A stretch of 64,000 bases of DNA from Polycyclovorans algicola TG408 (GTDB taxonomy: Bacteria > Pseudomonadota > Gammaproteobacteria > Nevskiales > Nevskiaceae), in the NCBI RefSeq assembly GCF_000711245.1, contig NZ_JOMH01000001.1, positions 552,830 to 616,829 of the forward strand, written 5' to 3'. Of this stretch, positions 34,207 to 42,504 are shown piece by piece (positions within the stretch are counted from its first letter, which is position 1; the number at the start of each line of letters is the position of its first letter). The notes beneath the pieces are model-generated. The model did no database searches, was not told the origin of the DNA, and worked only from the letters and a program-made list of their open reading frames with translations. Made by a program: the position numbers and the translations under genes.

Positions 34207-35078
34207 GCGCTCTCGAAAAACCGTGTCGCGCCCGTCAGCGGGTCGGTGAAAGTCAGCGACAGCGCCACCAGTTGCAGCGGCCGGTCCGGGTTGTCGTCTT
34301 GTGGCGGCAGCAAGTCCGGGTACCACGGATCGTTGAGCAGCGGCGCGCCCAGTGCCGCCATGTGCACGCGCAGCTGGTGGGTGCGGCCGGTGACCGGTAT
34401 CAGGCGAAACCGCGTGCCCCGGGCGCCGCGTTCCGTCACCTCGATGACGGTCTCGCTGTTGGGCTGACCCTTAACCTCCTGCCTGCGAAAGAAGGGCTCA
34501 CCGCGCGCCAGTCGTGACATCCGCCGCCGGGGGAAATCGTCGCCTACCCGGGTTGCGCTGAGCGCGTCGTAACCCTTGTTGATGGCGTGGTTGGCGAACA
34601 GACGCTGGTAGTGCGCGCGACTGTCACTGCGCAGCGAAAACATCACCAGCCCGGCGGTCAGCCGGTCGATGCGGTGCAAAGGCGCGACGTCGACGATGTC
34701 GGCCTCGCGCTGCAACTGCACCAACAGCGACTGCTGCACGAAGCGCCCCGCAGGCGTCACCGGCACAAAGGGCGGCTTGTCGATGACCAGCAGGTGCGCG
34801 TCACGGTGCACCACGCGCCACGCCGACAACGCGGGCGGCTCATCGGCCACTTCGCGAAAGTAATGCAGACGCAAACCTTCCCGGCAGGGCGCATCAGCCG
34901 CCAGTGGCTGGCCGTTGTCATCCAGTACGCGATGCAGGGCAAAGCGCTGCCGCCAGGTGTGCGCCGTGATGTTGGGAAAGTGCGCGACGAGAAAGCTGAG
35001 TGCATCCGGCCAATCGCCGCGTGGCACGGTGATGGCGCTGGGCCGCACGCCATCGACCGCGTGGCGGGCTTCAGGCAC
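34188..35078 (-). CDS. RluA-family RNA pseudouridine synthase
   Basis: A 296-residue enzyme. The catalytic motif is APLHRIDRLTAGLVMFSLRS (HRxDRxTxG with catalytic Asp), with HLLVIDKPPFVPVTPAG before it and PVTGRTHQLRVHMAALGAPL after it, both typical of RluA-type synthases. The N-terminus is short and unlike an S4 domain. I take the GTG at 35078, which overlaps the true end of the upstream SnoaL-like frame (GTGCCTGA). It isomerises uridine in rRNA or tRNA; the exact site is unknown. Confidence 0.88.
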   Translation of the reverse strand: MPEARHAVDGVRPSAITVPRGDWPDALSFLVAHFPNITAHTWRQRFALHRVLDDNGQPLAADAPCREGLRLHYFREVADEPPALSAWRVVHRDAHLLVIDKPPFVPVTPAGRFVQQSLLVQLQREADIVDVAPLHRIDRLTAGLVMFSLRSDSRAHYQRLFANHAINKGYDALSATRVGDDFPRRRMSRLARGEPFFRRQEVKGQPNSETVIEVTERGARGTRFRLIPVTGRTHQLRVHMAALGAPLLNDPWYPDLLPPQDDNPDRPLQLVALSLTFTDPLTGATRFFESAYRCVF

Positions 35079-35479
35079 CGACCTGTCGCAACCAGTCCTG
35101 CAGGTTGTAGTAGTTGCTAACGCGCGCAACCTTGCCGTCGCGCAACTCAAAGAACGCACCCCCCCGGCAGGCGGTAGCGCTGGCCGGTGGCCGCGGGCAA
35201 GCCTTCGTCCGTCGCGAGGTACTGGCCCACCACGGTGAACTCGACGGCCGCCCGCGTGCCGCTGGCGTTGACCATCACCGTGATGTCTTCGATCTGCTCG
35301 GCGTAGCAGCGATTCATTCGCGCCATGAAGGCTTCAAATGCCACGCGGCCAACCTCGCGACCGCCTTGGTTGATGTCGTGAATGACATCGTCGGTCATCA
35401 AGGCCAGAAACGCCGGCCAGTCGGCGCGGTTGAAGGCGGCGTAGTAATCAATGAGGAGGGATGCGGCGCGGTCGCTCAT
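35071..35479 (-). pseudogene. SnoaL-like (NTF2-fold) protein, frameshifted at a G7 tract
   Basis: The ATG at 35479 opens a ketosteroid-isomerase/SnoaL-like protein (LLIDYYAAFNRADWPAFLAL; VGRVAFEAFMARMNRCYAEQ; GTRAAVEFTVVGQYLATDEG) that stops early after RLPGG. One base out of frame the expected C-terminus continues (FFELRDGKVARVSNYYNLQD, then WLRQVGA) to TGA at 35071. The shift is at a run of seven C (35159-35165; G7 in the coding strand); six would restore a 135-residue protein. This may be a sequencing error, a true mutation or a slippage-prone tract. Function of the family here is unknown. Confidence 0.85.
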
Positions 35480-35530
35480 GCGAAAAATCCAGGGCGGTTT
35501 GGATGAGAGCCGCATTTTGCCGCAGACAAC

Positions 35531-35560
35531 AAAAAGCCCGGGCGGTAAACCCGGGCTTGA
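35531..35560 (-). terminator. Intrinsic terminator after the glycine-rich secreted protein
   Basis: An 8-bp stem (35535-35542 with 35550-35557; agcccggg/cccgggct) followed on the minus strand by a T run (35531-35535). It sits about 30 bases after the gene's stop and before the frameshifted SnoaL-like gene. Confidence 0.8.
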
Positions 35561-35588
35561 TCTGCCACAAACGCTGATTAGTGCGCGA

Positions 35589-36173
35589 TCAGCCGCCGAA
35601 CAGGCGACCGAAGAACCCCTTCTTTTCGCCTTCTTCAGTGTTGGCCTTGGCCTCGGCTTCTGCATTGGCGCCCGCATTGCTGTTGACCTTGGCACCGGCG
35701 TCAACGTTGACGTTGGTGTTGGCTGTACCGCCCACGGCACCCTTGACGCCACCGGCCACGCCGCCGACCACACCCCCGACCGCACCGGCGCCTTTGCGAA
35801 CGCCTGTCTCCGCCATGTCACCAGTTTTGGCGGCACCGGCCTTGACGCCCGCGCCGACCTTCTTGCCGCCTTCAACGGTGGCATCGGCACCCGCCTTGGC
35901 ACCATCAACCACTTTGCCACCGACCGTCTTGGTGCCGTCGACGACCTTGCCGCCCACCGTCTTGGTGCCATCGACCACCGCACCGCCCACGGCTTCGCCG
36001 CGTTCAGCACCGGCCGCCGCACCGGCTTTGGCACCCGTGGCCGTATCGGAGGCGACCTTGCCATCGACGCCGACATTGACCGATGCGTTGGCATCGGCGC
36101 CCGCGCTCTGCGCATGGGCGATACCACCGACCAGCAGTGCAGCTGCAATCAGACTCAGTTTGAAATGTTGCAT
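35589..36173 (-). CDS. Secreted Gly/Ala-rich low-complexity protein
   Basis: A 194-residue protein with a clear signal peptide (MQHFKLSLIAAALLVGGIAH AQ, cleavage near 22). The mature part is almost entirely Gly, Ala, Val, Lys and Thr. An 11-residue unit (VVDGTKTVGGK) is repeated exactly at 66-87 with a degenerate third unit, and a glycine-zipper block (GAVGGVVGGVAGGVKGAVGG) lies at about 128-150, before an acidic, Asn-rich tail ending KKGFFGRLFGG. Possibly an outer-membrane-associated or structural protein; no family identified. ATG 36173 was chosen for the signal peptide. It has its own terminator. Confidence 0.78.
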   Translation of the reverse strand: MQHFKLSLIAAALLVGGIAHAQSAGADANASVNVGVDGKVASDTATGAKAGAAAGAERGEAVGGAVVDGTKTVGGKVVDGTKTVGGKVVDGAKAGADATVEGGKKVGAGVKAGAAKTGDMAETGVRKGAGAVGGVVGGVAGGVKGAVGGTANTNVNVDAGAKVNSNAGANAEAEAKANTEEGEKKGFFGRLFGG

Positions 36174-36296
36174 GTGAGGTTCCCCTGTAAACGTACGAGA
36201 TAGTTCGCCCGCGCAGCGTAGGTGTGCACGGTGAACCGATTGTGAACCCATGTTCACCACATCACCAGCCACTGCACGGTGGGCCAAACTGGCCGC

Positions 36297-36509
36297 CTAG
36301 GCGTCGCGGTCGCCGCGTTTCTGCAGTGCTTCCATCACCGTCGGCAGCGCCGCTGCCGGGCTCACCGCGATGGCTTCCGCCAACTGGCTGCGCATGCGCG
36401 GCGCCCAGAACTTCTGTAGGTGTTCGGCGATACGGGCTGCGGGATCGGGCTCGTCGGCCAGGTTGCGGGCGATGTCGTTGGCCATCTCGATCAAACGTTC
36501 GGCGTTCAT
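36297..36509 (-). CDS. fdsD: Formate dehydrogenase delta subunit
   Basis: A 70-residue small subunit: RLIEMANDIARNLADEPDPA, then HLQKFWAPRMRSQL, matching FdsD proteins of soluble NAD-dependent formate dehydrogenases. It is thought to help assembly or stability of the complex. Its ATG overlaps the fdhD stop by 4 bases, and it is the last gene of the operon. Order fdsG-fdsB-fdsA-fdhD-fdsD is as in Cupriavidus (fdsGBACD). Confidence 0.92.
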   Translation of the reverse strand: MNAERLIEMANDIARNLADEPDPAARIAEHLQKFWAPRMRSQLAEAIAVSPAAALPTVMEALQKRGDRDA

Positions 36510-37318
36510 GCCGCTGCCTCATGGTCATCCCGCAGGCGCGCCGGGCAGGTGTAGACGACTTGCCGCTCGCCGCGCGCGAAGCCGATCAAGGTCATGCCCG
36601 CCTCGTCGGCCAGCCGTACGGCGAAGGCCGTCGGCGCGCTGATGGCCACCAGCATGGGAATGCCGGCCACCGCGGCCTTCTGCACCATTTCGTAACTGGC
36701 GCGACTGGTGATGACCGCAAAGCCAAGTGCGGTGTCCACCCCGGTTGCAATGAGGTGCCCGATGAGTTTGTCCAGCGCGTTGTGGCGGCCCACGTCTTCG
36801 CGCACCGCCAGCAGGCGCCCCTGCGCGTCGGCAAACGCGGCCGCATGGGTGGCGCCGGTGCGGGCATTGAGAGGTTGCGCATCGGTCAGTGCGGCCAGCA
36901 CCCGCACCACCGCACTGCGCTGAACGCTACGCCCGGCCGGGACGCGCGGCGTTGGGCGGATGGCCTCTGCCAGGGTTTGCGCGCCGCAAAGGCCGCAGCC
37001 GGTACGTCCGGTAAGGCTGCGACTCCGTTCGGCAAGGGCCTCGACGCGCTGCGCGGGAATCCGCACCGTCACCGTCACGCCCTGCGGCGGTGCCTTCGCG
37101 ACAACGATGGCGCCGATCTCGTCAACCGCTGCGACGATGCCCTCGGTGAGCGCAAAGCCGCGCGCGAAGTCTTCCAAGTCTGAAGGCGTGGCCATCATCA
37201 CCGCGTGCGGCTGGTCGTTGAACAACAGCGCCACCGGCACCTCCTCGGCCACGCAATCCGTGGCGCGAACTGGGCCGCGCTGGACGGGGATCTGGCGGTG
37301 AGTGGGCGGCGGGGTCAT
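36506..37318 (-). CDS. fdhD: Formate dehydrogenase accessory sulfurtransferase FdhD
   Basis: A 270-residue protein that transfers sulfur from cysteine desulfurase to the molybdenum cofactor of formate dehydrogenase. Conserved features: EEVPVALLFNDQPHAVMMAT, LEDFARGFALTEGI, the CGLCG cysteine pair, AREDVGRHNALDK-like segment (AVREDVGRHNALDKLIG) and TSRASYEMVQKAAVAGIPML. Equivalent to FdsC in other fds operons. Starts at ATG 37318 (a TTG at 37324 is in frame). It is separated from fdsA by repeat element copy A rather than the usual short gap. Confidence 0.94.
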   Translation of the reverse strand: MTPPPTHRQIPVQRGPVRATDCVAEEVPVALLFNDQPHAVMMATPSDLEDFARGFALTEGIVAAVDEIGAIVVAKAPPQGVTVTVRIPAQRVEALAERSRSLTGRTGCGLCGAQTLAEAIRPTPRVPAGRSVQRSAVVRVLAALTDAQPLNARTGATHAAAFADAQGRLLAVREDVGRHNALDKLIGHLIATGVDTALGFAVITSRASYEMVQKAAVAGIPMLVAISAPTAFAVRLADEAGMTLIGFARGERQVVYTCPARLRDDHEAAA

Positions 37319-37336
37319 AAGCAAACTTCAAAAGCA

Positions 37337-37468
37337 TTCAACGCAAAGGCGCAAAGAGGGAACAGCAAGGACGCAAAGAAATGCAGCTCATGGAACGCGG
37401 AAATGCTGGGCCTTGTCTTCATGTCGTCTTTGCGTCCTTGTCTTTTACCTTTGCGCCTTTGCGTTGAA
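37337..37468. repeat. Inverted-repeat element copy A (fdsA-fdhD junction)
   Basis: Arms 37337-37379 and 37427-37468 are near-perfect reverse complements, beginning TTCAACGCAAAGGCGCAAAG and ending with AAGGACGCAAAGA, around a 47-bp core. It occupies the spacer between fdsA and fdhD. The core differs from those of copies C-E. It would form a long hairpin in the fds transcript. Confidence 0.93.
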
Positions 37469-37489
37469 CCGCTTCTCGTGTGTGCGCGG

Positions 37490-40414
37490 TCACGCCAGTT
37501 CCCCCGCCCGCGCCGCCGCCAGCAGTTCACGCTGCTCGGCGGTGAAGGCGGCGAAGCGCCGCTGCCATTCCGAGGGCTGGCTGACGCGCAGGGCCTCGAC
37601 GGCGGTGACCTTGTACTCGGGGCAGTTGGTGGCCCAGTCGGAGTTTTCGGTGGTAATCACGTTGGCGCCGGACTCCGGAAAGTGGAAGGTGGTGTACACC
37701 ACCCCCGGCTGCACCCGCGGGGTGACCTGGGCGCGCAGCACGGTGTTGCCGGCGCGGCTGGCGATTCCCACCCAGTCGCCGGTGGTAATGCCGCGGGTTT
37801 CGGCATCGACCGGGTGGATTTCCAGCCGGTCTTCCTCGTGCCAAACCACATTCTCGGTGCGCCGTGTCTGCGCGCCGACGTTGTACTGGCTGAGGATGCG
37901 GCCGGTTGTGAGTATCAGCGGATAGCGGGCGTTCACCTTTTCGCGCGTGGCCACGTACTCGGTGCGCATGAAACGGCCCTTGCCGCGCACGAAGGCGTCG
38001 ACGTGCATGGTCGGCGTCCCGTCGGGCGCGTCCGCATTGCAGGGCCACTGGATGCTACCAAGCCGGTCGATGGCGTCGAAGCTGACACCCGTAAACGTGG
38101 GTGTCAGGCGCGCGATCTCGTCCATGATCTCCGACGGATGGCGGTAGTTCATGGGATAGCCCAGCGCGTTGGCCAGCAGCTGGGTGATCTCCCAGTCGGC
38201 ATACCCGGCCTTGGGCGCCATCACCCGGCGCACGCGTGAGATGCGCCGCTCGGCATTGGTGAAGGTGCCGTCCTTTTCCAGGAACGAACTGCCGGGCAAG
38301 AACACGTGCGCGAACTTGGCGGTTTCGTTGAGGAACAGGTCCTGCACCACCACGCATTCCATCGCTTCCAGCGCCGCGGTGACGTGCTGGGTGTTGGGGT
38401 CGGATTGGGCGATGTCTTCGCCTTCGATGTAGATGCCCTTGAACTCGCCGTCGAGCGCGGCCTCCAGCATGTTGGGAATCCGCAAGCCCGGCTCGGCTTG
38501 CAGGGCCACGCCCCAGGCGTCTTCGAAGCTGGCGCGCACTTTCGCGTCGCTCACGTGCCGATAACCCGGCAGCTCGTGCGGAAAGCTGCCCATGTCGCAG
38601 GCGCCCTGCACATTGTTCTGGCCGCGCAGCGGGTTCACGCCGACGCCCTCGCGGCCCAGATTGCCGGTGGCCATGGCGAGGTTGGCAATGCCCATCACCA
38701 TGGTCGAACCCTGGCTGTGTTCGGTCACGCCGAGGCCGTAGTAGATGGCAGCGTTGCCGCCGGTGGCGTAGAGCCGCGCTGCTGCACGCACTTCGACGGC
38801 GGGCACGCCGGTGACGGCTTCCATCGATTCCGGACTGTTGCGGTCTTCGGCCACGAACGCCCGCCACGTAGCAAAGGACTCGGGCTCACAGCGCGCCTGC
38901 ACGAAGGCCTCGTCCACCAGGCCCTCGGTCACGATCACATGCGCCAGCGCGTTGATCAGCGCCACGTTGGTGCCAGGCTTGAGTTGCAGGTGATGCGCGG
39001 CGGCAATGTGCGGCATGCGCACCAGATCAATGGCGCGCGGATCGGCGACGATCAGCTTCGCCCCCTGCCGCAGGCGGCGCTTCATGGCGCTGGCGAACAC
39101 CGGATGGCCGTCGGTGGGGTTGGCGCCGATCACCATGATCACGTCGGCGGCCCGCACCGAATCAAAGTTCTGTGTGCCGGCCGATTCGCCCAGGGTTTGC
39201 TTCAGCCCGTAGCCGGTGGGCGAGTGGCAGACCCGCGCGCAGGTGTCGACGTTGTTGTTGCCAAACCCGGCGCGCACCAGCTTCTGCACCAGATAGGTTT
39301 CTTCGTTGGTGCAGCGGCTGGAGGTGATGCCGCCCACCGCGTCGCGGCCGAACTGTCCCTGGATGCGCTTGAGCTCGCTGGCGGCGTGGGCGATGGCGGT
39401 TTCCCAGCTCACCGCCTGCCAGGGGTCGCTGATTCGCGCGCGAATCATCGGCGTGGTGATGCGGTCGCTGTGCGTGGCATAGCCCAACGCGAAGCGGCCT
39501 TTCACGCAGGAATGGCCGTGGTTGGCGTGGCCGTCCTGGTTGGGGACCATGCGTACCAGGTCTTCGCCCTGCATCTCGGCGCGGAACGAGCAGCCGACAC
39601 CGCAGTAGGCGCAGGTGGTCACCACGCTGTGGCTGGCCTGACCCTCCTCGATCAGCGACTTCTCGCTCAGCGTCGCCGTCGGGCAGGCCTGCACACAGGC
39701 GCCGCAAGAGACGCATTCGGAGTCCATGAACAATTCGTCCTGCCCCGCCGCCACCTTCGAGTCGAAACCGCGCCCCTGGATGCTCAGCGCCAGCGTGCCC
39801 TGCTGCTCGTCGCAGGCCCGCACGCAGCGCGAGCAGACGATGCACTTGCTGGGATCAAAGCTGAAGTACGGGTTGCTGCTGTCGGTCTCGACAAAGCGCG
39901 GATTGGCCTCGCCGTTGACCGCCGCGTGGACATGGTTATCGCCCTCGTAGCCGTAACGGACCTCGCGCAGACCCACGGCCCCGGCCATGTCCTGCAACTC
40001 GCAATGGCCATTGGCGGGGCAGGTCAGGCAGTCCAGCGGATGGTCGGAGATGTACAGCTCCATCACCCCGCGCCGCAGTTTGGCGAGGGCCGCGTTCTGC
40101 GTGGTCACCACCATGCCCTCGGCCACCGGCGTGGTGCACGACGCCGGATAGCCCTTGCGGCCCTCGATCTGCACCAGACACAGGCGGCAGGAGCCGAAGG
40201 CCTCCAACTGATCGGTGGCGCAGAGCTTGGGAATGGCAATGCCCGACAAGGCCGCGGCACGCATCACCGATGTGCCCTCCGGCACCGTGATCACGCGGCC
40301 GTCGAGGGTCAGCGACACCGGCTTGGCCTCAGGTGCCGCCGTAGCGGTTTTGCGGCCGACGTTGCGATACAGCGGCGCGGGGGTGCCGAGGTCGGGTTCA
40401 GCGATGGAGCGCAT
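37490..40414 (-). CDS. fdsA: NAD-dependent formate dehydrogenase alpha subunit
   Basis: A 974-residue molybdenum enzyme that oxidises formate to CO2. An N-terminal NuoG-like part binds [2Fe-2S] (C65, C76, C79, C93), a His-Cys3 [4Fe-4S] (H125, C129, C132, C138) and two ferredoxin-type [4Fe-4S] clusters (C191-C201 and C234-C244). The catalytic part has a further [4Fe-4S] (C268, C271, C275, C303) and the molybdenum ligand C396 in VDTCARVCHSPT; it is cysteine, not selenocysteine. A molybdopterin dinucleotide domain ends the protein (YTTFHFPESGANVITTENSD). The ATG has GGAG just upstream, only some 10 bases from repeat copy B. Confidence 0.96.
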   Translation of the reverse strand: MRSIAEPDLGTPAPLYRNVGRKTATAAPEAKPVSLTLDGRVITVPEGTSVMRAAALSGIAIPKLCATDQLEAFGSCRLCLVQIEGRKGYPASCTTPVAEGMVVTTQNAALAKLRRGVMELYISDHPLDCLTCPANGHCELQDMAGAVGLREVRYGYEGDNHVHAAVNGEANPRFVETDSSNPYFSFDPSKCIVCSRCVRACDEQQGTLALSIQGRGFDSKVAAGQDELFMDSECVSCGACVQACPTATLSEKSLIEEGQASHSVVTTCAYCGVGCSFRAEMQGEDLVRMVPNQDGHANHGHSCVKGRFALGYATHSDRITTPMIRARISDPWQAVSWETAIAHAASELKRIQGQFGRDAVGGITSSRCTNEETYLVQKLVRAGFGNNNVDTCARVCHSPTGYGLKQTLGESAGTQNFDSVRAADVIMVIGANPTDGHPVFASAMKRRLRQGAKLIVADPRAIDLVRMPHIAAAHHLQLKPGTNVALINALAHVIVTEGLVDEAFVQARCEPESFATWRAFVAEDRNSPESMEAVTGVPAVEVRAAARLYATGGNAAIYYGLGVTEHSQGSTMVMGIANLAMATGNLGREGVGVNPLRGQNNVQGACDMGSFPHELPGYRHVSDAKVRASFEDAWGVALQAEPGLRIPNMLEAALDGEFKGIYIEGEDIAQSDPNTQHVTAALEAMECVVVQDLFLNETAKFAHVFLPGSSFLEKDGTFTNAERRISRVRRVMAPKAGYADWEITQLLANALGYPMNYRHPSEIMDEIARLTPTFTGVSFDAIDRLGSIQWPCNADAPDGTPTMHVDAFVRGKGRFMRTEYVATREKVNARYPLILTTGRILSQYNVGAQTRRTENVVWHEEDRLEIHPVDAETRGITTGDWVGIASRAGNTVLRAQVTPRVQPGVVYTTFHFPESGANVITTENSDWATNCPEYKVTAVEALRVSQPSEWQRRFAAFTAEQRELLAAARAGELA

Positions 40415-40432
40415 GGGTTACTCCCTGTCGGC

Positions 40433-40925
40433 AAAAGCTTTCAACGCAAAGGCGCAAAGATGAAAAGAAAGGACGCAAAGATTCACAGATCGTTGACGAC
40501 GCGTTGGATACCTGCACGCATAGTGCGCTCGTGAAAGTTGAGCAAAAGACCAAGCCTGCATTGCGAGAGGCGCAAATAGGTGAGCAACTGGGACGCGTGT
40601 ATCGGGGCAAGCTGAGCAACGGCCTTGATCTCGACAATGACGCAGCCTTCGACGAACACGTCGAGCCGATAAGCGTCGCCGAGCGGCACGCCTTTGTAGC
40701 GCGCGGGTAGTGGTACCTGCCGCTCGAAGCAGAGGCCGCGCTGCGTGAGTTCAATCGCCAGGGCAGCTTCATAAGCTGACTCCAGCAACCCGACACCCAG
40801 CTCACGATGCACCTCGATTGCGGCACCGACGATGATGTTGGAACACGAATTGGGCTCCAAATTTCACCTCCGTTTTTCTTTGCGTCCTTGCTTTTCACCT
40901 TTGCGCCTTTGCGTTGAAAGCTTTT
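40433..40925. mobile_element. Inverted-repeat element copy B carrying a GxxExxY gene (fdsB-fdsA junction)
   Basis: The ends are a perfect inverted repeat of 27 bp (40433-40459 with 40899-40925), the outer part reading AAAAGCTTTCAACGC. The imperfect arms continue to 40481 and from 40877. The single gene (40483-40860, minus) fills the space between the arms, with its ribosome site just inside the right arm. The four other copies share the arms but lack the gene, so B looks like the autonomous form. Its right arm supplies the stop and last codons of fdsB. Confidence 0.85.
40483..40860 (-). CDS. GxxExxY family protein (PD-(D/E)XK nuclease-like)
   Basis: A 125-residue protein of the GxxExxY family (PDDEXK_3). 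The name motif is G24-LLESA-Y30 after IIVGAAIEVHRELG. A likely nuclease centre is D67 (YRLDVFVEG) and E77-x-K79 (VIVEIKAV), preceded by LPARYKGVPLGDAY; the C-terminal QLLTYLRLSQCRLGLLLNFH is also conserved. It starts at TTG 40860 with a strong ribosome site GGAGGTGA (40864-40871 on the plus strand). The gene lies wholly between the inverted arms of element B. Biochemical function is not established; its placement suggests it acts on the element's own ends or hairpin. Confidence 0.9.
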   Translation of the reverse strand: MEPNSCSNIIVGAAIEVHRELGVGLLESAYEAALAIELTQRGLCFERQVPLPARYKGVPLGDAYRLDVFVEGCVIVEIKAVAQLAPIHASQLLTYLRLSQCRLGLLLNFHERTMRAGIQRVVNDL

Positions 40926-42478
40926 CTGAAGTCCCCAGCAAAGTGATCCAGCGCCGACAGCACCGGGATTGGCGTCATGCCGCCCATCGCGCATAGCGAG
41001 CCGTGGGTGAGGGTGTCGCAAAGATCGCGCAGCAGCGTTTCCTGGGTAGCATCGCCTGCGGTGAGGCGGTCGATCACTTCCACACCGCGCACCGAGCCGA
41101 TGCGGCAGGGCGTGCATTTGCCGCAGGATTCGATGGCACAGAATTCCATCGCGTAGCGCGCCTGTTCGGCGAGGTTCACGCTGTCGTCGAACACCACGAT
41201 GCCGCCGTGGCCGACCATGCCGCCTGCTTCGATAAAAGCTTCGTAGTCCAGCGGCGTGTCGAACTTTTCGGGCGGCCAATACGCACCCAGGGGGCCGCCG
41301 ATCTGCACCGCGCGCACCGGTCGACCGCTGCGGGTGCCACCGCCAAAGTCTTCAATGATTTCGCGCACGGTCACGCCGAAGGCCTTTTCGATCAGGCCGC
41401 CGCGTTTCACGTTGCCGGCCAGTTGTATCGCCAAGGTGCCGCGTGAGCGACCTCGCCCAAAGTCGCGGTAATGGGCGGCGCCACGCGCCAAAATCTCCGG
41501 CACGGCGGCGAGGGTGAGCACGTTGTTGACCGCCGTCGGCTGGCCGAACAGGCCGTTGATGGCTGGCAGCGGCGGCTTGGCGCGCACCTGCCCGCGACGG
41601 CCTTCCAGCGAGTCGAGCAGGGCGGTTTCTTCGCCGCAGATATAGGCGCCCGCACCGAGACGCACCTCCAGATCAAACCGTTTGCCGCTGCCGCAAACAT
41701 CGACCCCGAGATAGCCCGCTTCATAGGCCGCCGACAGGGCGACGGTCAGCGCGCGATGCGCGTGCGGGTATTCCGAGCGCAGGTAGATAAACCCCTGTGT
41801 GGCACCGGTGGCCAGGGCGGCGAGGGTCATGCCTTCGATCAGGCTGAAGGGATCGCCCTCCATCAGCATGCGGTCGGCGAAGGTGCCGGAATCGCCCTCG
41901 TCGGCATTGCAGACGATGTATTTCTGCTGGCGCGGGTCGTCGCGATCGGGGCCGACGACGACCGGCGCCTCCAGCACCGTCTTCCACTTGATGCCGGTGG
42001 GAAACGCCGCACCGCCGCGCCCGCGCAGGCCAGATTCTGTGACGGCTTCGACGATGGCCTCGGGGGTCATCGTCAACGCTTTCTCCAGACCGGCGTAACC
42101 CCCATGCCGACGGTAGTCCGCGAGGCTGCGCGGATCGACCACCCCGCAGCGCGCAAAGCTGAGTCGCTCCTGCTGCCGCATCCACGGCAGTTGCCCGGTC
42201 GGCCCCAGCCGCAAGGCGTGCGCGCCCCCGTAATGGAACCCGGCGGCGAACAGGCCGGGCACGTCATCCGCCGTGACCGGGCCGTAGGCCAGGCGGCCCT
42301 GGTCGGTGTCGACCTCCACCAGCGGCTCCAGCCAGTGCATGCCGCGCGAGCCGTTGCGGATCAGTTCAACGCTCAGCCCCGCTTGGCCGGCATGCGCGTT
42401 AATGGCTGCCGCGACGGCGTCAGCGCCCACCGAGCAGGCGGTGGCATCGCCGGGGACGTAGATGCGGGAGCCGGTCAT
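40895..42478 (-). CDS. fdsB: NAD-dependent formate dehydrogenase beta subunit (NuoF-like)
   Basis: A 527-residue diaphorase subunit. The N-terminal 110 or so residues resemble a thioredoxin-like [2Fe-2S] domain without a full cysteine set. Then come the NADH site (GLRGRGGAAFPTGIKWKTV), FMN site (CNADEGDSGTFADRMLMEGD), GAYICGEETALLDSLEGRRG, and the [4Fe-4S] set ESCGKCTPCRIGS with a later cysteine (DLCDTLTHGSL). It passes electrons from the clusters to NAD. The C-terminus ends KAFNAKAQR, residues encoded by the right arm of repeat element B, so the native stop was replaced by the insertion. Confidence 0.94.
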   Translation of the reverse strand: MTGSRIYVPGDATACSVGADAVAAAINAHAGQAGLSVELIRNGSRGMHWLEPLVEVDTDQGRLAYGPVTADDVPGLFAAGFHYGGAHALRLGPTGQLPWMRQQERLSFARCGVVDPRSLADYRRHGGYAGLEKALTMTPEAIVEAVTESGLRGRGGAAFPTGIKWKTVLEAPVVVGPDRDDPRQQKYIVCNADEGDSGTFADRMLMEGDPFSLIEGMTLAALATGATQGFIYLRSEYPHAHRALTVALSAAYEAGYLGVDVCGSGKRFDLEVRLGAGAYICGEETALLDSLEGRRGQVRAKPPLPAINGLFGQPTAVNNVLTLAAVPEILARGAAHYRDFGRGRSRGTLAIQLAGNVKRGGLIEKAFGVTVREIIEDFGGGTRSGRPVRAVQIGGPLGAYWPPEKFDTPLDYEAFIEAGGMVGHGGIVVFDDSVNLAEQARYAMEFCAIESCGKCTPCRIGSVRGVEVIDRLTAGDATQETLLRDLCDTLTHGSLCAMGGMTPIPVLSALDHFAGDFRKAFNAKAQR

Positions 42479-42504
42479 GGTGAAGCACCCCAAAAGCAGA
42501 AGCG

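Noticed and set aside
38306-40534. 742-codon open frame on the plus strand opposite fdsA
   Set aside because: It is the antisense shadow of a conserved 974-residue protein in GC-rich DNA; the predicted product is His/Arg/Gly-rich with no domain. The same applies to long frames at 14304-15680, 15729-17069 and 20787-22253.
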